A stretch of DNA of 64,000 nucleotides from Nocardioides lianchengensis (lineage in GTDB: Bacteria; Actinomycetota; Actinomycetes; Propionibacteriales; Nocardioidaceae): the NCBI RefSeq assembly GCF_900101465.1, contig NZ_FMZM01000001.1, positions 620,001 to 684,000 of the forward strand. Direction: 5' to 3'. How positions within the stretch are numbered: the stretch's first letter is position 1; each line of letters begins with the position of its first letter. The position numbers and the translations under genes are program-made. Shown piece by piece: positions 43,259-51,879 of the stretch. The notes under the pieces are model-generated. The model made no database searches, had not been told where the DNA came from, and saw nothing but the letters and a program-made list of their open reading frames with translations.

Positions 43259-44458
43259 GTGTCCTTCCCGCCCCTGGTGGAGCCCGCGGACGAGCTGACC
43301 ATCGACGAGGTGCGTCGCTACAGCCGCCACCTGATCATCCCCGACGTCGGGATGAGCGGGCAGAAGCGCCTGAAGAACGCCAAGGTCCTCGTGATCGGCG
43401 CCGGCGGCCTCGGCAGCCCCGCGCTGCTCTACCTGGCCGCTGCCGGCGTGCACACGCTCGGCATCGCCGAGTTCGACGAGGTCGACGAGTCCAACCTGCA
43501 GCGCCAGATCATCCACGGGCAGTCCGACATCGGGAAGTCCAAGGCGCAGTCGGCCAAGGAGTCGATCGCCGAGACGAACCCCTACGTCGACGTGATCGTG
43601 CACGAGGTCCGCCTCGACAACGACAACGTCATGGAGATCTTCAAGGGCTACGACCTGATCGTCGACGGCACCGACAACTTCGCGACCCGCTACATGGTCA
43701 ACGACGCGGCGTACTTCCTCGGGATCCCCTACGTCTGGGGCTCGATCTACCGCTTCGACGGCCAGGCCTCGGTCTTCGCCCCGACGATGGCGGACGACGC
43801 GCCCTGCTACCGCTGCCTCTACCCCGAGCCGCCGCCGCCGGGCATGGTCCCGAGCTGCGCCGAGGGTGGCGTGCTCGGCGTCCTGTGCGCCGCGATCGGC
43901 TCGATCCAGGTCAACGAGGCCATCAAGGTCCTCACCGGCATCGGCGACCCGGCCATCGGCAAGCTGGTCATCTACGACGCCCTCGAGCTGGAGTGGCGCA
44001 AGCTGAAGGTCCGCAAGGACCCCAACTGCGCGCTGTGCGGCGAGAACCCCACCGTCACCGGCCTGATCGACTACGACGCCTTCTGCGGCGCGATCTCCGA
44101 CGAGGCGGCCGACGCCGCCGCGGGCTCGACGATCTCGGTCACGACGCTGGAGCACATGCTCAAGGAGCGTGAGGAGGGCACCCGCGACTTCGTCCTCGTC
44201 GACGTGCGCGAGCCCAACGAGTTCGAGATCAACCGGATCCCCGGGTCGGTGCTGATCCCGAAGGGCGACTTCCTCAACGGCTCCGCGCTGGAGAAGCTGC
44301 CGAGCGACAAGCAGGTCGTCATGCACTGCAAGTCGGGCGTCCGCTCCGCGGAGACGCTGGCGATCGTGAAGGGTGCCGGCTACGCCGACGCCGTGCACGT
44401 CGGCGGTGGCGTGGTGGCCTGGGTCAACCAGATCGACCCCTCGCAGCCGTCGTACTGA
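43259..44458 (+). CDS. moeZ: adenylyltransferase/sulfurtransferase MoeZ
   Basis: Fusion of 399 aa: an E1-like ThiF/MoeB adenylyltransferase (about 20-270) and a C-terminal rhodanese domain (about 290-395). GAGGLGSPALLYLAAAG is the ATP-binding loop; a zinc site uses CYRC and CALCG. Rhodanese Cys is in MHCKSGVRSAE. It activates and thiocarboxylates small sulfur-carrier proteins for molybdopterin, thiamine, cysteine or thioamide pathways; molybdopterin is relevant because this window encodes a molybdenum hydroxylase. GTG 43259 follows GAGGAG. It is divergent from tetR. Confidence 0.95.
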   Translation: MSFPPLVEPADELTIDEVRRYSRHLIIPDVGMSGQKRLKNAKVLVIGAGGLGSPALLYLAAAGVHTLGIAEFDEVDESNLQRQIIHGQSDIGKSKAQSAKESIAETNPYVDVIVHEVRLDNDNVMEIFKGYDLIVDGTDNFATRYMVNDAAYFLGIPYVWGSIYRFDGQASVFAPTMADDAPCYRCLYPEPPPPGMVPSCAEGGVLGVLCAAIGSIQVNEAIKVLTGIGDPAIGKLVIYDALELEWRKLKVRKDPNCALCGENPTVTGLIDYDAFCGAISDEAADAAAGSTISVTTLEHMLKEREEGTRDFVLVDVREPNEFEINRIPGSVLIPKGDFLNGSALEKLPSDKQVVMHCKSGVRSAETLAIVKGAGYADAVHVGGGVVAWVNQIDPSQPSY

Positions 44459-44495
44459 CCCACCTGGAATGACCACCCGGGCCTGGCCCGGAATG

Positions 44496-44524
44496 ACTAC
44501 CCGTCCGTAACCCGGACGGGTAGT
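44496..44524. terminator. hairpin after moeZ containing a repeat of the TetR-site word
   Basis: 12-bp stem (ACTACCCGTCCG and its complement, loop TAACC). GGAATGACyACCCG occurs twice just before or within it (44467 and 44491). It could be the moeZ terminator, a regulator site for the next gene, or both. Confidence 0.55.
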
Positions 44525-44586
44525 CGGCGTTACAGGGGTGTATCCGATCCGACCGGCGACGTCGCCGGCTGCCTGAGGAGGACCCC

Positions 44587-45468
44587 TTGCTGAAGCTCAC
44601 CACCCGCCGGATCTCCGGTGCCGTCGCCGTGGCGGCCAGCGCCGTTCTCGGGACGGCGCTGGCCACCGCCACACCCGCCACCGCCGACGCCGCTGCGGCC
44701 TGGGCCCCGGCCGACTCGGCCACGATCACGCCCGGCGTGCAGATGTACACCGAGGGTGCCCAGTGCACCGGCAACTTCGTGTTCACCGACGGCGCGGGCG
44801 CGGTCTACGTCGGGTACGCCGCGCACTGCGCCGGCCTCGGTGAGGCCACCGACACCGACGGCTGCCAGGCCGCGTCGCTGCCGCTCGGCACCCGGGTCAC
44901 CTTCAACGAGGGCGGCAGCCTGGTCAGCGAGGGCACCCAGCTCGGTGCCGGCACCCTGGCCTACTCCTCCTGGCTCACCGAGAAGCAGCTCGGCACCACC
45001 GACCCCAACACCTGCGCCTACAACGACTTCGCGCTGGTCAAGGTCGACGCCGCGGACGTCGCCAAGGTGAACCCGTCGATCCCGTTCTGGGGCGGCCCGA
45101 CCGGCATCGACACCGACGGCACCGCCGCCGGCGACCGCGTCTACTCCTACGGCAACTCCAGCCTGCGCGGCGGGCTGACCGTGCTGTCCCCGAAGACCGG
45201 CATCAGCCTGGGCGACGCGGCGGCCGACGGCGGCTGGTCGCACCCGCTCTACACCGTGACCCCGGGCATCCCCGGTGACTCGGGCTCGGCGTTCGTGAGC
45301 GCCGACGGCAAGGCGATCGGCACCCTGTCGACCCTGGGTCTGGCCCCGCTGCCGCTGTCGAACAACATCGGCGACCTCGCCAAGGAGCTGGCCTTCGCCC
45401 AGCAGCACTCCGGCATCTCCGGGCTCCAGCTGGTCAACGGCACCGAGCCCTTCTCGCCGATCCTCTGA
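44587..45468 (+). CDS. secreted chymotrypsin-like serine protease (S1 fold)
   Basis: Exported protein of 293 aa. The signal peptide (about 1-33) ends near ATPATADAA. The catalytic triad is apparent: His in YAAHCAG, Asp in CAYNDFALVKV and Ser in IPGDSGSAFVS. Cys pairs (QCTG/AHC and GCQA/NTC) suggest disulfides. The target is unknown. The start is TTG 44587, with GAGGAG six bases upstream; no nearer ATG or GTG fits. A strong hairpin follows the stop. Confidence 0.87.
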   Translation: MLKLTTRRISGAVAVAASAVLGTALATATPATADAAAAWAPADSATITPGVQMYTEGAQCTGNFVFTDGAGAVYVGYAAHCAGLGEATDTDGCQAASLPLGTRVTFNEGGSLVSEGTQLGAGTLAYSSWLTEKQLGTTDPNTCAYNDFALVKVDAADVAKVNPSIPFWGGPTGIDTDGTAAGDRVYSYGNSSLRGGLTVLSPKTGISLGDAAADGGWSHPLYTVTPGIPGDSGSAFVSADGKAIGTLSTLGLAPLPLSNNIGDLAKELAFAQQHSGISGLQLVNGTEPFSPIL

Positions 45469-45485
45469 CGGACCGCTCCCTCCGC

Positions 45486-45518
45486 GCACGCCCCCGGCCG
45501 TTACGGTCGGGGGCGTGC
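45486..45518. terminator. hairpin overlapping the next gene's promoter and start
   Basis: 14-bp stem (GCACGCCCCCGGCC with GGTCGGGGGCGTGC, one G-T pair) around GTTAC. It can end protease-gene transcripts while including the -10 (45502-45507) and GTG start (45515) of the next gene. Confidence 0.7.
45502..45507 (+). promoter_or_regulatory. -10 box, leaderless alkyltransferase-like gene
   Basis: TACGGT, seven bases, then GTG 45515. It lies in the loop and right arm of the terminator hairpin. Confidence 0.5.
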
Positions 45519-45820
45519 GTCATCCGGAGGAGTACGTCGAGGCGGTGCTGGCGATCGTGGAGCAGGTCCCGCGCGGGCGGGTCACGACGTACGGCGCCAT
45601 CGCGGACGCGATCGGCCGCTTCGGTCCGCGCCGCGTCGGCAACGTGATGGCCACCCACGGCGGTGGGGTCCCGTGGTGGCGGGTGGTCCGCGCCGACGGC
45701 TCGCTGCCGCCCAGCCACTCCGACGAGGCCCGGCAGACCTACCTGGAGGAGGGCACCCCGCTGCGGCCCTCCGGCAGCGTCGACATCAAGGCCGCCTTCT
45801 GGCTGCCGCCGGAGGCCTGA
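45515..45820 (+). CDS. alkyltransferase-like (ATL) DNA repair protein
   Basis: Small 101-aa protein with the DNA-binding domain of O6-alkylguanine alkyltransferases: VPRGRVTTYGAIADAIG, the Arg-finger-region helix RRVGNVMATH, and PWWRVVRADG in place of the active PCHRV. With Trp where the acceptor Cys would be, it cannot accept alkyl groups. ATL proteins bind O6-alkylguanine and flag it for nucleotide excision repair. There is no ribosome site; TACGGT seven bases before GTG suggests leaderless translation. Confidence 0.92.
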   Translation: MRHPEEYVEAVLAIVEQVPRGRVTTYGAIADAIGRFGPRRVGNVMATHGGGVPWWRVVRADGSLPPSHSDEARQTYLEEGTPLRPSGSVDIKAAFWLPPEA

Positions 45821-45826
45821 CCGTTC

Positions 45827-48187
45827 TCAGCGCAGGCGGCCGACGTACGTCCCGGCCCGGCGGAGCTCGACGACCCGCCGCTCCCAGGTCACGCCGACCA
45901 CGGTGAGCAGCGCGCCGGCGGTGCCGATGAGGACCCACTGCGGGGTCTCGGCGAGGTACGGCGCCGCCTCCCGCAGGACGACCACGGAGCCGACGACCGC
46001 GCCGACCATCAGCGGCGCGCTCCAGCGCAGCCGGGCGCCGAGCAGCACCAGGGCCAGGCAGCCGGCCCCGAGCAGCACCGCCCGCGGGCCGATCGGGTCG
46101 GCCAGCACCCAGGCGAGCGTCGGGACGGTCGCCAGGCCCAGACCGGGCAGCAGCGCGGTGCTGGTGTCGGAGTCCGGGTGACGCAGCAGCCGGTGCAGGC
46201 CGACCGCGACCAGGGCGAGCGCGCTCGGGAGCGTGTAGGCCTCGGGGGCGACCACCCCGATCTCGGCGAGCCGAACCCAGGTGGCGGCGGCGAGCAGCAG
46301 ACCGCCCGGCCAGGCCAGCAGCCGGCGGTCGCGGTGCAGCAGCGCACTGGTGGTGACCAGGCCGCCCGCGAGGGTCAGGTGGACCGCGAGCTCGGTGCTG
46401 GTGTGGATCCCGCCCGCCGCCGCCGCGAGCGCGGCGAGCAGGGCGGCGACCTCCACCTCCGGCCGCGGACGCGGGACGGCGAGCGCGGCGACCACGACCA
46501 GCACCAGCAGGGAGCGGTACGTCGGGTCGAGTCCCGCGACCTCGCCGCCGGCCCAGATGACGGTGGCGACCGCGGGCGGGAGGCCGGCCCCGCCGAGGAC
46601 CCGGCTCGTGGCGTCGGCCCGGAGCGCGAGCAGGCCCGCGGCCGCGGCCAGCGAGACCGCGGCCCCGGTGGTGAGGGCCGCGCTGGGCAGCGCGACGAGC
46701 ACGGCGGCCACGAGCAGTCCGAGGCCGACGGCGGCGGGTCCGGGCCCGCGCACCAGCAGGGCGATCAGGCCGAGGACGGCGAGGACCAGGACGACCAGCG
46801 CCAGCGGGACGGCGGTCAGGGCGACGGTCGCGAGCGCGAGCAGCGCCAGCGGCGCGGCGGCCCAGCGCAGCAGTCGCGGCCGTTCGGCGGCCGGCAGGCC
46901 GGCGAGACCGGCCGCGAGCAGCGCGACGGCGGCGGCCAGCAGGACGACGGGGTGCGGGTCGCCCACGGACGGCGCGAGCCGGACCTGGGCGTCCTGCGTG
47001 AACGGGGCGCCCAGCGTCGTCGCGCGGACCGCGGCCTCACCTGCCAGGGTCAGCACCGCGCTGGCCAGCGGCAGGGCCAGCAGCACGACAGACGGCAGCA
47101 CCGGCTCGCGCCACCGGCGGGGGAGCACCACGGCCGCGGCGGACCAGCCGAGCGACGCCGCCGCGGCGGCGAGCAGCTGCACCGTCGCGGACTCGTCGAC
47201 GGCGGGCAGCAGGAGCACGCCGGTCAGCACCGTCGCGGCGAGCGCGAGGCAGCCGAGCAGGAGGGGGCGGAGGGTCGGCAGGAACGCCACCGGCAGGGCC
47301 AGCAGGGCGGCGGCGGCCAGCAGCGTCACCGCGCCGCCGCCGAGCCACAGGCTGCGCAGGGAGGGGTGGTCGGCGGCGACCAGCAACCCGGTGACGAGCA
47401 GCGCGGTCCAGCACAGCGCGCCGCCGGCCAGCGCGACCCACGGCAGGGCGCGAGCCACGAGCAGCCGGCCGAGCCAGGCCAGGGCGGCGTACGAGAGCAC
47501 GCCGGCCAGCAGGATCAGCCGGACCTGGTCGCCGTCGGCCGCCTGGGCCGCCACGACGGTGCCGAGCCCGGCCCCGACGGCCAGCTGCGGGGCGACGAGG
47601 CGCAGCGGGTGGGCCAGCAGGAGCAGACCGGCCACGGCCAGCGCGACGCCGTACGCCTCGGGCGGGACGCCGCCCGCGTGGGTGCCGAGCCAGCCGGCCC
47701 GGCCCGCGCCCGCGACGTCGAGCAGGACCAGGCCGAGCGCGACCACGCTCAGCGCCTCGGCGGCGACCCGCAGGCCGCGCCCGCCGAGCAGCAGCCCGGC
47801 CGCGCCGCTGCCCGCGGTCAGGCCGACCAGGACCGCCGTACGACCGCCGACGCCGAGCCAGGACCAGGCCACCGCCAAGAAGACCATCGCCGCGACCAGC
47901 AGGCACAGCGCGCCCAGGCCGAGCAGCACCGCCGGCACCGAGCTGACGCGCGGGCCGCGGGAGACCGGGGCCGCCACCGCCGGAGCGGGGTACGGCGCCG
48001 CCGCCACCGGCGCGGGCCGACGGAGCTGGGCGAGCAGCTGGTCGGCGTACCGCAGCGCGCTCTGCAGCTGGACCGCGGTCTGGCCGGTCAGGCGGAGGTC
48101 GCAGGCGGGGCAGGCATCCGCGTGGGCCGGAGGAGCCGGGAGCTCCGCCCCGCAGTCGGGGCACCGCGTGGGGTCGTAGAAGCGCAT
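45827..48187 (-). CDS. SCO7613-type multi-spanning membrane protein
   Basis: Large 786-aa membrane protein. The N-terminus has a zinc ribbon (RCPDCGAE and ACPACDL), then an Ala/Pro linker (50-80), followed by about 20 or more hydrophobic segments from residue 85 to the end, with very high Leu/Ala/Val content. This matches the 'SCO7613 C-terminal domain' actinobacterial membrane proteins of unknown function. ATG 48187 begins the zinc ribbon. It is monocistronic and convergent with the alkyltransferase-like gene (six bases between stops). Confidence 0.85.
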   Translation of the reverse strand: MRFYDPTRCPDCGAELPAPPAHADACPACDLRLTGQTAVQLQSALRYADQLLAQLRRPAPVAAAPYPAPAVAAPVSRGPRVSSVPAVLLGLGALCLLVAAMVFLAVAWSWLGVGGRTAVLVGLTAGSGAAGLLLGGRGLRVAAEALSVVALGLVLLDVAGAGRAGWLGTHAGGVPPEAYGVALAVAGLLLLAHPLRLVAPQLAVGAGLGTVVAAQAADGDQVRLILLAGVLSYAALAWLGRLLVARALPWVALAGGALCWTALLVTGLLVAADHPSLRSLWLGGGAVTLLAAAALLALPVAFLPTLRPLLLGCLALAATVLTGVLLLPAVDESATVQLLAAAAASLGWSAAAVVLPRRWREPVLPSVVLLALPLASAVLTLAGEAAVRATTLGAPFTQDAQVRLAPSVGDPHPVVLLAAAVALLAAGLAGLPAAERPRLLRWAAAPLALLALATVALTAVPLALVVLVLAVLGLIALLVRGPGPAAVGLGLLVAAVLVALPSAALTTGAAVSLAAAAGLLALRADATSRVLGGAGLPPAVATVIWAGGEVAGLDPTYRSLLVLVVVAALAVPRPRPEVEVAALLAALAAAAGGIHTSTELAVHLTLAGGLVTTSALLHRDRRLLAWPGGLLLAAATWVRLAEIGVVAPEAYTLPSALALVAVGLHRLLRHPDSDTSTALLPGLGLATVPTLAWVLADPIGPRAVLLGAGCLALVLLGARLRWSAPLMVGAVVGSVVVLREAAPYLAETPQWVLIGTAGALLTVVGVTWERRVVELRRAGTYVGRLR

Positions 48188-48230
48188 GCGTCCATCCAGC
48201 CGCAGCGCGCGGGCGCGGGGGAGCGGCGTC

Positions 48231-48252
48231 GTACTTCAGTCGCCCTGAGTAC
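48231..48252. promoter_or_regulatory. imperfect inverted repeat before the GH10 gene
   Basis: GTACTTCAG (48231-48239) and CTGAGTAC (48245-48252), differing by one base, lie in the divergent spacer between the SCO7613-type and GH10 genes. Possible operator; weak. Confidence 0.25.
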
Positions 48253-48339
48253 GCATGCTCATCCCGGGGACGCGGGCAGCCGGGTGTTGTTGCATCATCG
48301 AGCTCCGCCCAGTCCCACGCCCGTCGTCAGGATGTCGTG

Positions 48340-50265
48340 ATGCTCCGCTCAGGTCGATCGAGCTCTGACCGTTCTTCGTCACGTGACTCCGACGCCATCG
48401 ACAGCGCGCACCGCCCTGAGCCCCGCACCCGGGAGGGCGGCGACGACCCGGCCGTCGAGCCTCGGTCGTCGTCCGTGCTGAGCAGGGCCCTGGCCGCCGG
48501 GGTGTGCGCGGTGATCCTGGCGGGCTGGTCCGGCGTCAGGATCGACCGGGCCACGCAGGCGGTGGAGACACCGGAGGTCACCCCGGCGGCGGTGTCCCAC
48601 CCGGCCGCCGAGAAACGCACGCAGAGTGTGCTCCGAGCGAGCGACTGGCGCTACGTGCCGGGCGTCTCGGCCCGGAACGGCAAGCTCCACGTCGCTCGCA
48701 CCGGCCTCGCGACCCTCCGCACGTCTCCTGAGGACCAGAAGACGCGCCAGCCGACCTATCAGCCGAACCCGCCCGTGGCGTTGGCCGGTCCGCACGTCGT
48801 CCTGGCCCGGAGGAACGATGTCGGCATCACTGCTCGACTCCAGCGCATCCGCGGCGCCGCGACCGTCTCGTTCCTGAGCGGGCCGAACCGGCGCTTCGAC
48901 GAGCGCGTCGAGCACCAGGCCGGCATCGACGTGTCCCTCACGAGGTCGGTGGCCACGCTGAGGATCTGGAACGGCGAGGATCGCCGGCCCCGTCGCCTGA
49001 GGATGAGGCTCGAAGGCCCGAGGAGGAGCCATGCGCAGATCACGGTGCGGCAGCTCGACCACCGACTGACGGTCGCGGTCGACGGCCAGAGGTTCCCGGT
49101 GCGACGCGAGGTGTTCGAGGACCAGGTCTGGTTCGGCCTGAGCGCGACGAAGAGGTTCGTCGTCAGCGCGTTGGACGTCTATCCGCTCGGGGGCACCAGG
49201 CTGCGGATCACCGACCGGGCGAGAGACCCGTTCGCCCGGGTGACGCCGAGCCGCACCGGCCTGGCTTCGCTGGCCGCCGCCCGTGGCCGCGGCGACAAGC
49301 AGATCGGGACGGCGGTGGACCTGGCGCAGCTGCTCGCCAACCCCGCGTACACGAGGTACGTCCTGCGCAACTTCAACGAGATCCAGACCGAGACGCTGGC
49401 CAAGTTCCAGGCGCTCCAACCCCGTCGGGGCAGGTTCCAGTTCGGTGAGCTCGACGCGCTCGTCGCGTTCGCCGAGCGGCATGACCTCGAGGTGCAGGGG
49501 CACGCCCTGATCTTCGGTGAGGCCTACCCCCGGTGGCTCCACCGGACCCTGAGAGGAGCCAGCAGGGACGAGGCCCTCGCGATCATGCGCGAGCACATCA
49601 CCACGGTCGTGCGCCGCTACGACGGTCGACACGGTCATGGACTGATCAAGCGCTGGGACGTGGTGAACGAGCCCTTCGATCCCGATCACTGGGGTCGCCT
49701 CAACCAGGACACCATCTGGTACCGGGCGATCGGTGAGAGCTACATCGCGGAGGCGTTCAAGGCCGCCCGGGCCGCCCATCGCGACGGCGAGTTCGGCCTG
49801 AACGACTGGTCCATCGAGACGGATCGCGTCCGGCGCCAGGCGGTGATCGATCTGCTGAGGCGACTGCCGCGGGGCACCGTCGACTACGTCGGCCTGCAGG
49901 CTCACTTCGACGAGGACACCGTGGACGACGACGAGGTGATGGAGGCGATCCTCGGCGGGAGCCTCCCGGGGATCTTCCAGGAGTTCGCCGACCTCGGTGT
50001 CCAGGTGCGCGTCTCGGAGGCCTCGGTGGCGCAGAACGGCGATGCCCGGACCCAGGCCGCGGTCTACGCCACGTTGATCGGTGCCTGCCTGCGCTCCACG
50101 AGCTGCCTCGGCTTCAACATGTGGGGCGCGACCAGCAACGAGTGGTACTTCACGACGACGCCGGAGGGCGGAATCGGCGACGACGCGCCGACCCGGCAGC
50201 GGGGCAACGGTCGTATCGTCGAGCGCCCCGCGATGTCGGCCATGCGCCGGGCCGTCACTCGGTAG
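48340..50265 (+). CDS. exported GH10-family glycoside hydrolase
   Basis: Probable endo-beta-1,4-xylanase-like enzyme of 641 aa. It has a charged cytoplasmic N-terminus, a membrane segment (about 48-68), a beta-sandwich-like region (about 100-285), then a divergent GH10 barrel (about 310-635). The acid/base Glu444 is in RWDVVNEPFDPD and the nucleophile Glu560 in VRVSEASV. The usual GHTLVW word is replaced by GHALIF, so specificity may differ from xylan. ATG 48340 has AGGA seven bases upstream; GTG 48337 is an alternative. It uses AGG for Arg repeatedly, unlike its neighbours, suggesting acquisition by transfer. Confidence 0.86.
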   Translation: MLRSGRSSSDRSSSRDSDAIDSAHRPEPRTREGGDDPAVEPRSSSVLSRALAAGVCAVILAGWSGVRIDRATQAVETPEVTPAAVSHPAAEKRTQSVLRASDWRYVPGVSARNGKLHVARTGLATLRTSPEDQKTRQPTYQPNPPVALAGPHVVLARRNDVGITARLQRIRGAATVSFLSGPNRRFDERVEHQAGIDVSLTRSVATLRIWNGEDRRPRRLRMRLEGPRRSHAQITVRQLDHRLTVAVDGQRFPVRREVFEDQVWFGLSATKRFVVSALDVYPLGGTRLRITDRARDPFARVTPSRTGLASLAAARGRGDKQIGTAVDLAQLLANPAYTRYVLRNFNEIQTETLAKFQALQPRRGRFQFGELDALVAFAERHDLEVQGHALIFGEAYPRWLHRTLRGASRDEALAIMREHITTVVRRYDGRHGHGLIKRWDVVNEPFDPDHWGRLNQDTIWYRAIGESYIAEAFKAARAAHRDGEFGLNDWSIETDRVRRQAVIDLLRRLPRGTVDYVGLQAHFDEDTVDDDEVMEAILGGSLPGIFQEFADLGVQVRVSEASVAQNGDARTQAAVYATLIGACLRSTSCLGFNMWGATSNEWYFTTTPEGGIGDDAPTRQRGNGRIVERPAMSAMRRAVTR

Positions 50266-50321
50266 GGGCCGCGGTCGGCGGCGACGTACTCGACGGGGGT
50301 GGGTGCGGGTACTCGGGGCGC

Positions 50322-50507
50322 ATGATCACCCTCTTCACGAACGTGTTCACCGCGATCGGGACCTGCGTGCTGGTCGGCCTCGTCGGCGGGATCGTCTACG
50401 GCTTCATGATCGACGACATCCCGACCAGCCTGGGCTTCGGCGTCGGGATCGGCGCCGCGGCCGGTGCGGTCTTCGGGATCGTCGCGGCGTTCAGGACGAA
50501 GACGTAG
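50322..50507 (+). CDS. small two-helix membrane protein
   Basis: Protein of 61 aa with two Gly-rich membrane segments (about 5-28 and 37-55) and a short basic end (FRTKT). No family is recognised. Its last 17 bases overlap the convergent DUF1116 gene. ATG 50322 is the first start; the translation signal is unclear. Codon pattern and hydrophobic periodicity support a real gene. Confidence 0.6.
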   Translation: MITLFTNVFTAIGTCVLVGLVGGIVYGFMIDDIPTSLGFGVGIGAAAGAVFGIVAAFRTKT

Positions 50508-51879
50508 CCCGAGCCAGCTCGGCCAACCGGGCCAGCGCCTGCGGGAAGATCTCGGCCGGCGGCGTGACGAGCCCGGCGCCGACCTGGCCGGTGCCGGCGA
50601 CCCGCCCGGCCATGCCGGTGTTGATCTGCGGCAGGATCCCGGTGCGGCAGACCCGGGTCACGTCGATGCCGGTCGGGGTGCCCTGGAAGTCGAGGACCGG
50701 GACCGACCAGCGCGGGTTCTCGCCGAGGGTGATCTCGTGCATCCGACGGGTGGTCGCCAGCGCGTCGGGCACGGTGCCGCCGACCAGCCGCACGATCGCG
50801 GGGGCGGTCGCCATGGCGAAGCCGCCGATGCCGGCGGTCTCGGTGATGGCCGAGTCGCCGATGTCGGGGTTGGCGTCGTCGGGCCCGTAGTCGCCGAGGT
50901 AGAGGCCGTCGGCCACCTGGGCCGGGCCGGTGAACCACTCGTCGCCGGTGCCGGCGACCTGGATGCCGAAGTCGGTGCCGTTGCGGGCCATGGCGACGAC
51001 CATCGTCGAGCCCTCGATCCCGCGGGCGGCGTCGAGGGCCAGCTTGCAGGCGGGCATGGCCAGGTTGAGGAAGAAGTGGTCGTTGGCGCCGACGAAGCGC
51101 ATCCCCTCGGCCACGTCGGCGACCTCCAGCCCGCTGCGGACCATGGCCGGCGCGAGGTCGCGCAGCAGCATCAGGGTGCCGGCGCGGTTGCGGTTGTGGG
51201 CCTCGTCGCCCATCTGCAGCATCTGGGTGAGGATGCCGGTCACGTCGACCGGCTCGCTCGCCCGGACGGCGGCCTGCAGCAGCGGACCGAGCACGTCGCC
51301 CATCCAGCGCAGCCGGGTCAGGACCTCGGGGGAGTAGGCGCCGTACCGGAGCACCTTGCCGAGGCCCTCGTTGAGCGAGCAGTGCGTACGACGGCCGGTG
51401 GCCGGGTCCTCCAGCACGAACATCCACATGCTCGGCGTCACCACGCCGGCCATCGGCCCGACGGTGGCCCGGTGGTGGCACGGCTCGAGGCTGACCGAGC
51501 TGCCCGCCTCGAAGAGCGCGACGGCGTCCTCGGGGTCCTCGACCAGCCCCTCGAGCGCGGCGCCGGCCATCAGCCCCCCGCGCAGCGGACCGGACGCGCG
51601 GGCCCAGTCGATCGGCGGACCGGCGTGCAGGAACTCGCCGCGCTGCAGGCCGAGCACCTCGCTCGCCGGGGCGACGTCGACCAGCCGGGCGGTCACGCCG
51701 AGCACCGCCTCGAGCGCCCGACGATTGGCGTCCTGGCGGCGGGGATCGGCGGCGACGGTGGCCAGGTCGGCCTCGGTGCCGGGCATCGGCGGCCGCCAGT
51801 CGACCCGCTCGACGTCGACGGCCTGCCCCGCCACGGCGTCGGCGAACAGGTCGGCCCCGACGTTGACGATCGTGGTCAC
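50491..51879 (-). CDS. DUF1116 protein, AllG/YlbE-like subunit of a carbamoyltransferase
   Basis: Cytoplasmic protein of 462 aa of the DUF1116 family (YlbE/YahG). In E. coli the FdrA, YlbE (DUF1116) and YlbF (DUF2877) proteins have been described as the three parts of oxamate carbamoyltransferase, which converts oxalurate plus phosphate to oxamate and carbamoyl phosphate. Recognisable segments include VGPMAGVVTPSMWMFVLED, QMGDEAHNRNRAGT and GANDHFFLNLAMPACKLALD. ATGA overlap couples it to fdrA, and all three genes run as one unit from the promoter near 53958. The true substrate in this organism is inferred. Confidence 0.88.
   Translation of the reverse strand: MTTIVNVGADLFADAVAGQAVDVERVDWRPPMPGTEADLATVAADPRRQDANRRALEAVLGVTARLVDVAPASEVLGLQRGEFLHAGPPIDWARASGPLRGGLMAGAALEGLVEDPEDAVALFEAGSSVSLEPCHHRATVGPMAGVVTPSMWMFVLEDPATGRRTHCSLNEGLGKVLRYGAYSPEVLTRLRWMGDVLGPLLQAAVRASEPVDVTGILTQMLQMGDEAHNRNRAGTLMLLRDLAPAMVRSGLEVADVAEGMRFVGANDHFFLNLAMPACKLALDAARGIEGSTMVVAMARNGTDFGIQVAGTGDEWFTGPAQVADGLYLGDYGPDDANPDIGDSAITETAGIGGFAMATAPAIVRLVGGTVPDALATTRRMHEITLGENPRWSVPVLDFQGTPTGIDVTRVCRTGILPQINTGMAGRVAGTGQVGAGLVTPPAEIFPQALARLAELARATSSS

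Noticed and set aside
45515-45820. Active O6-methylguanine DNA methyltransferase
   Set aside because: The acceptor Cys motif PCHR is replaced by PWWR, so it is an alkyltransferase-like protein, not a methyltransferase.
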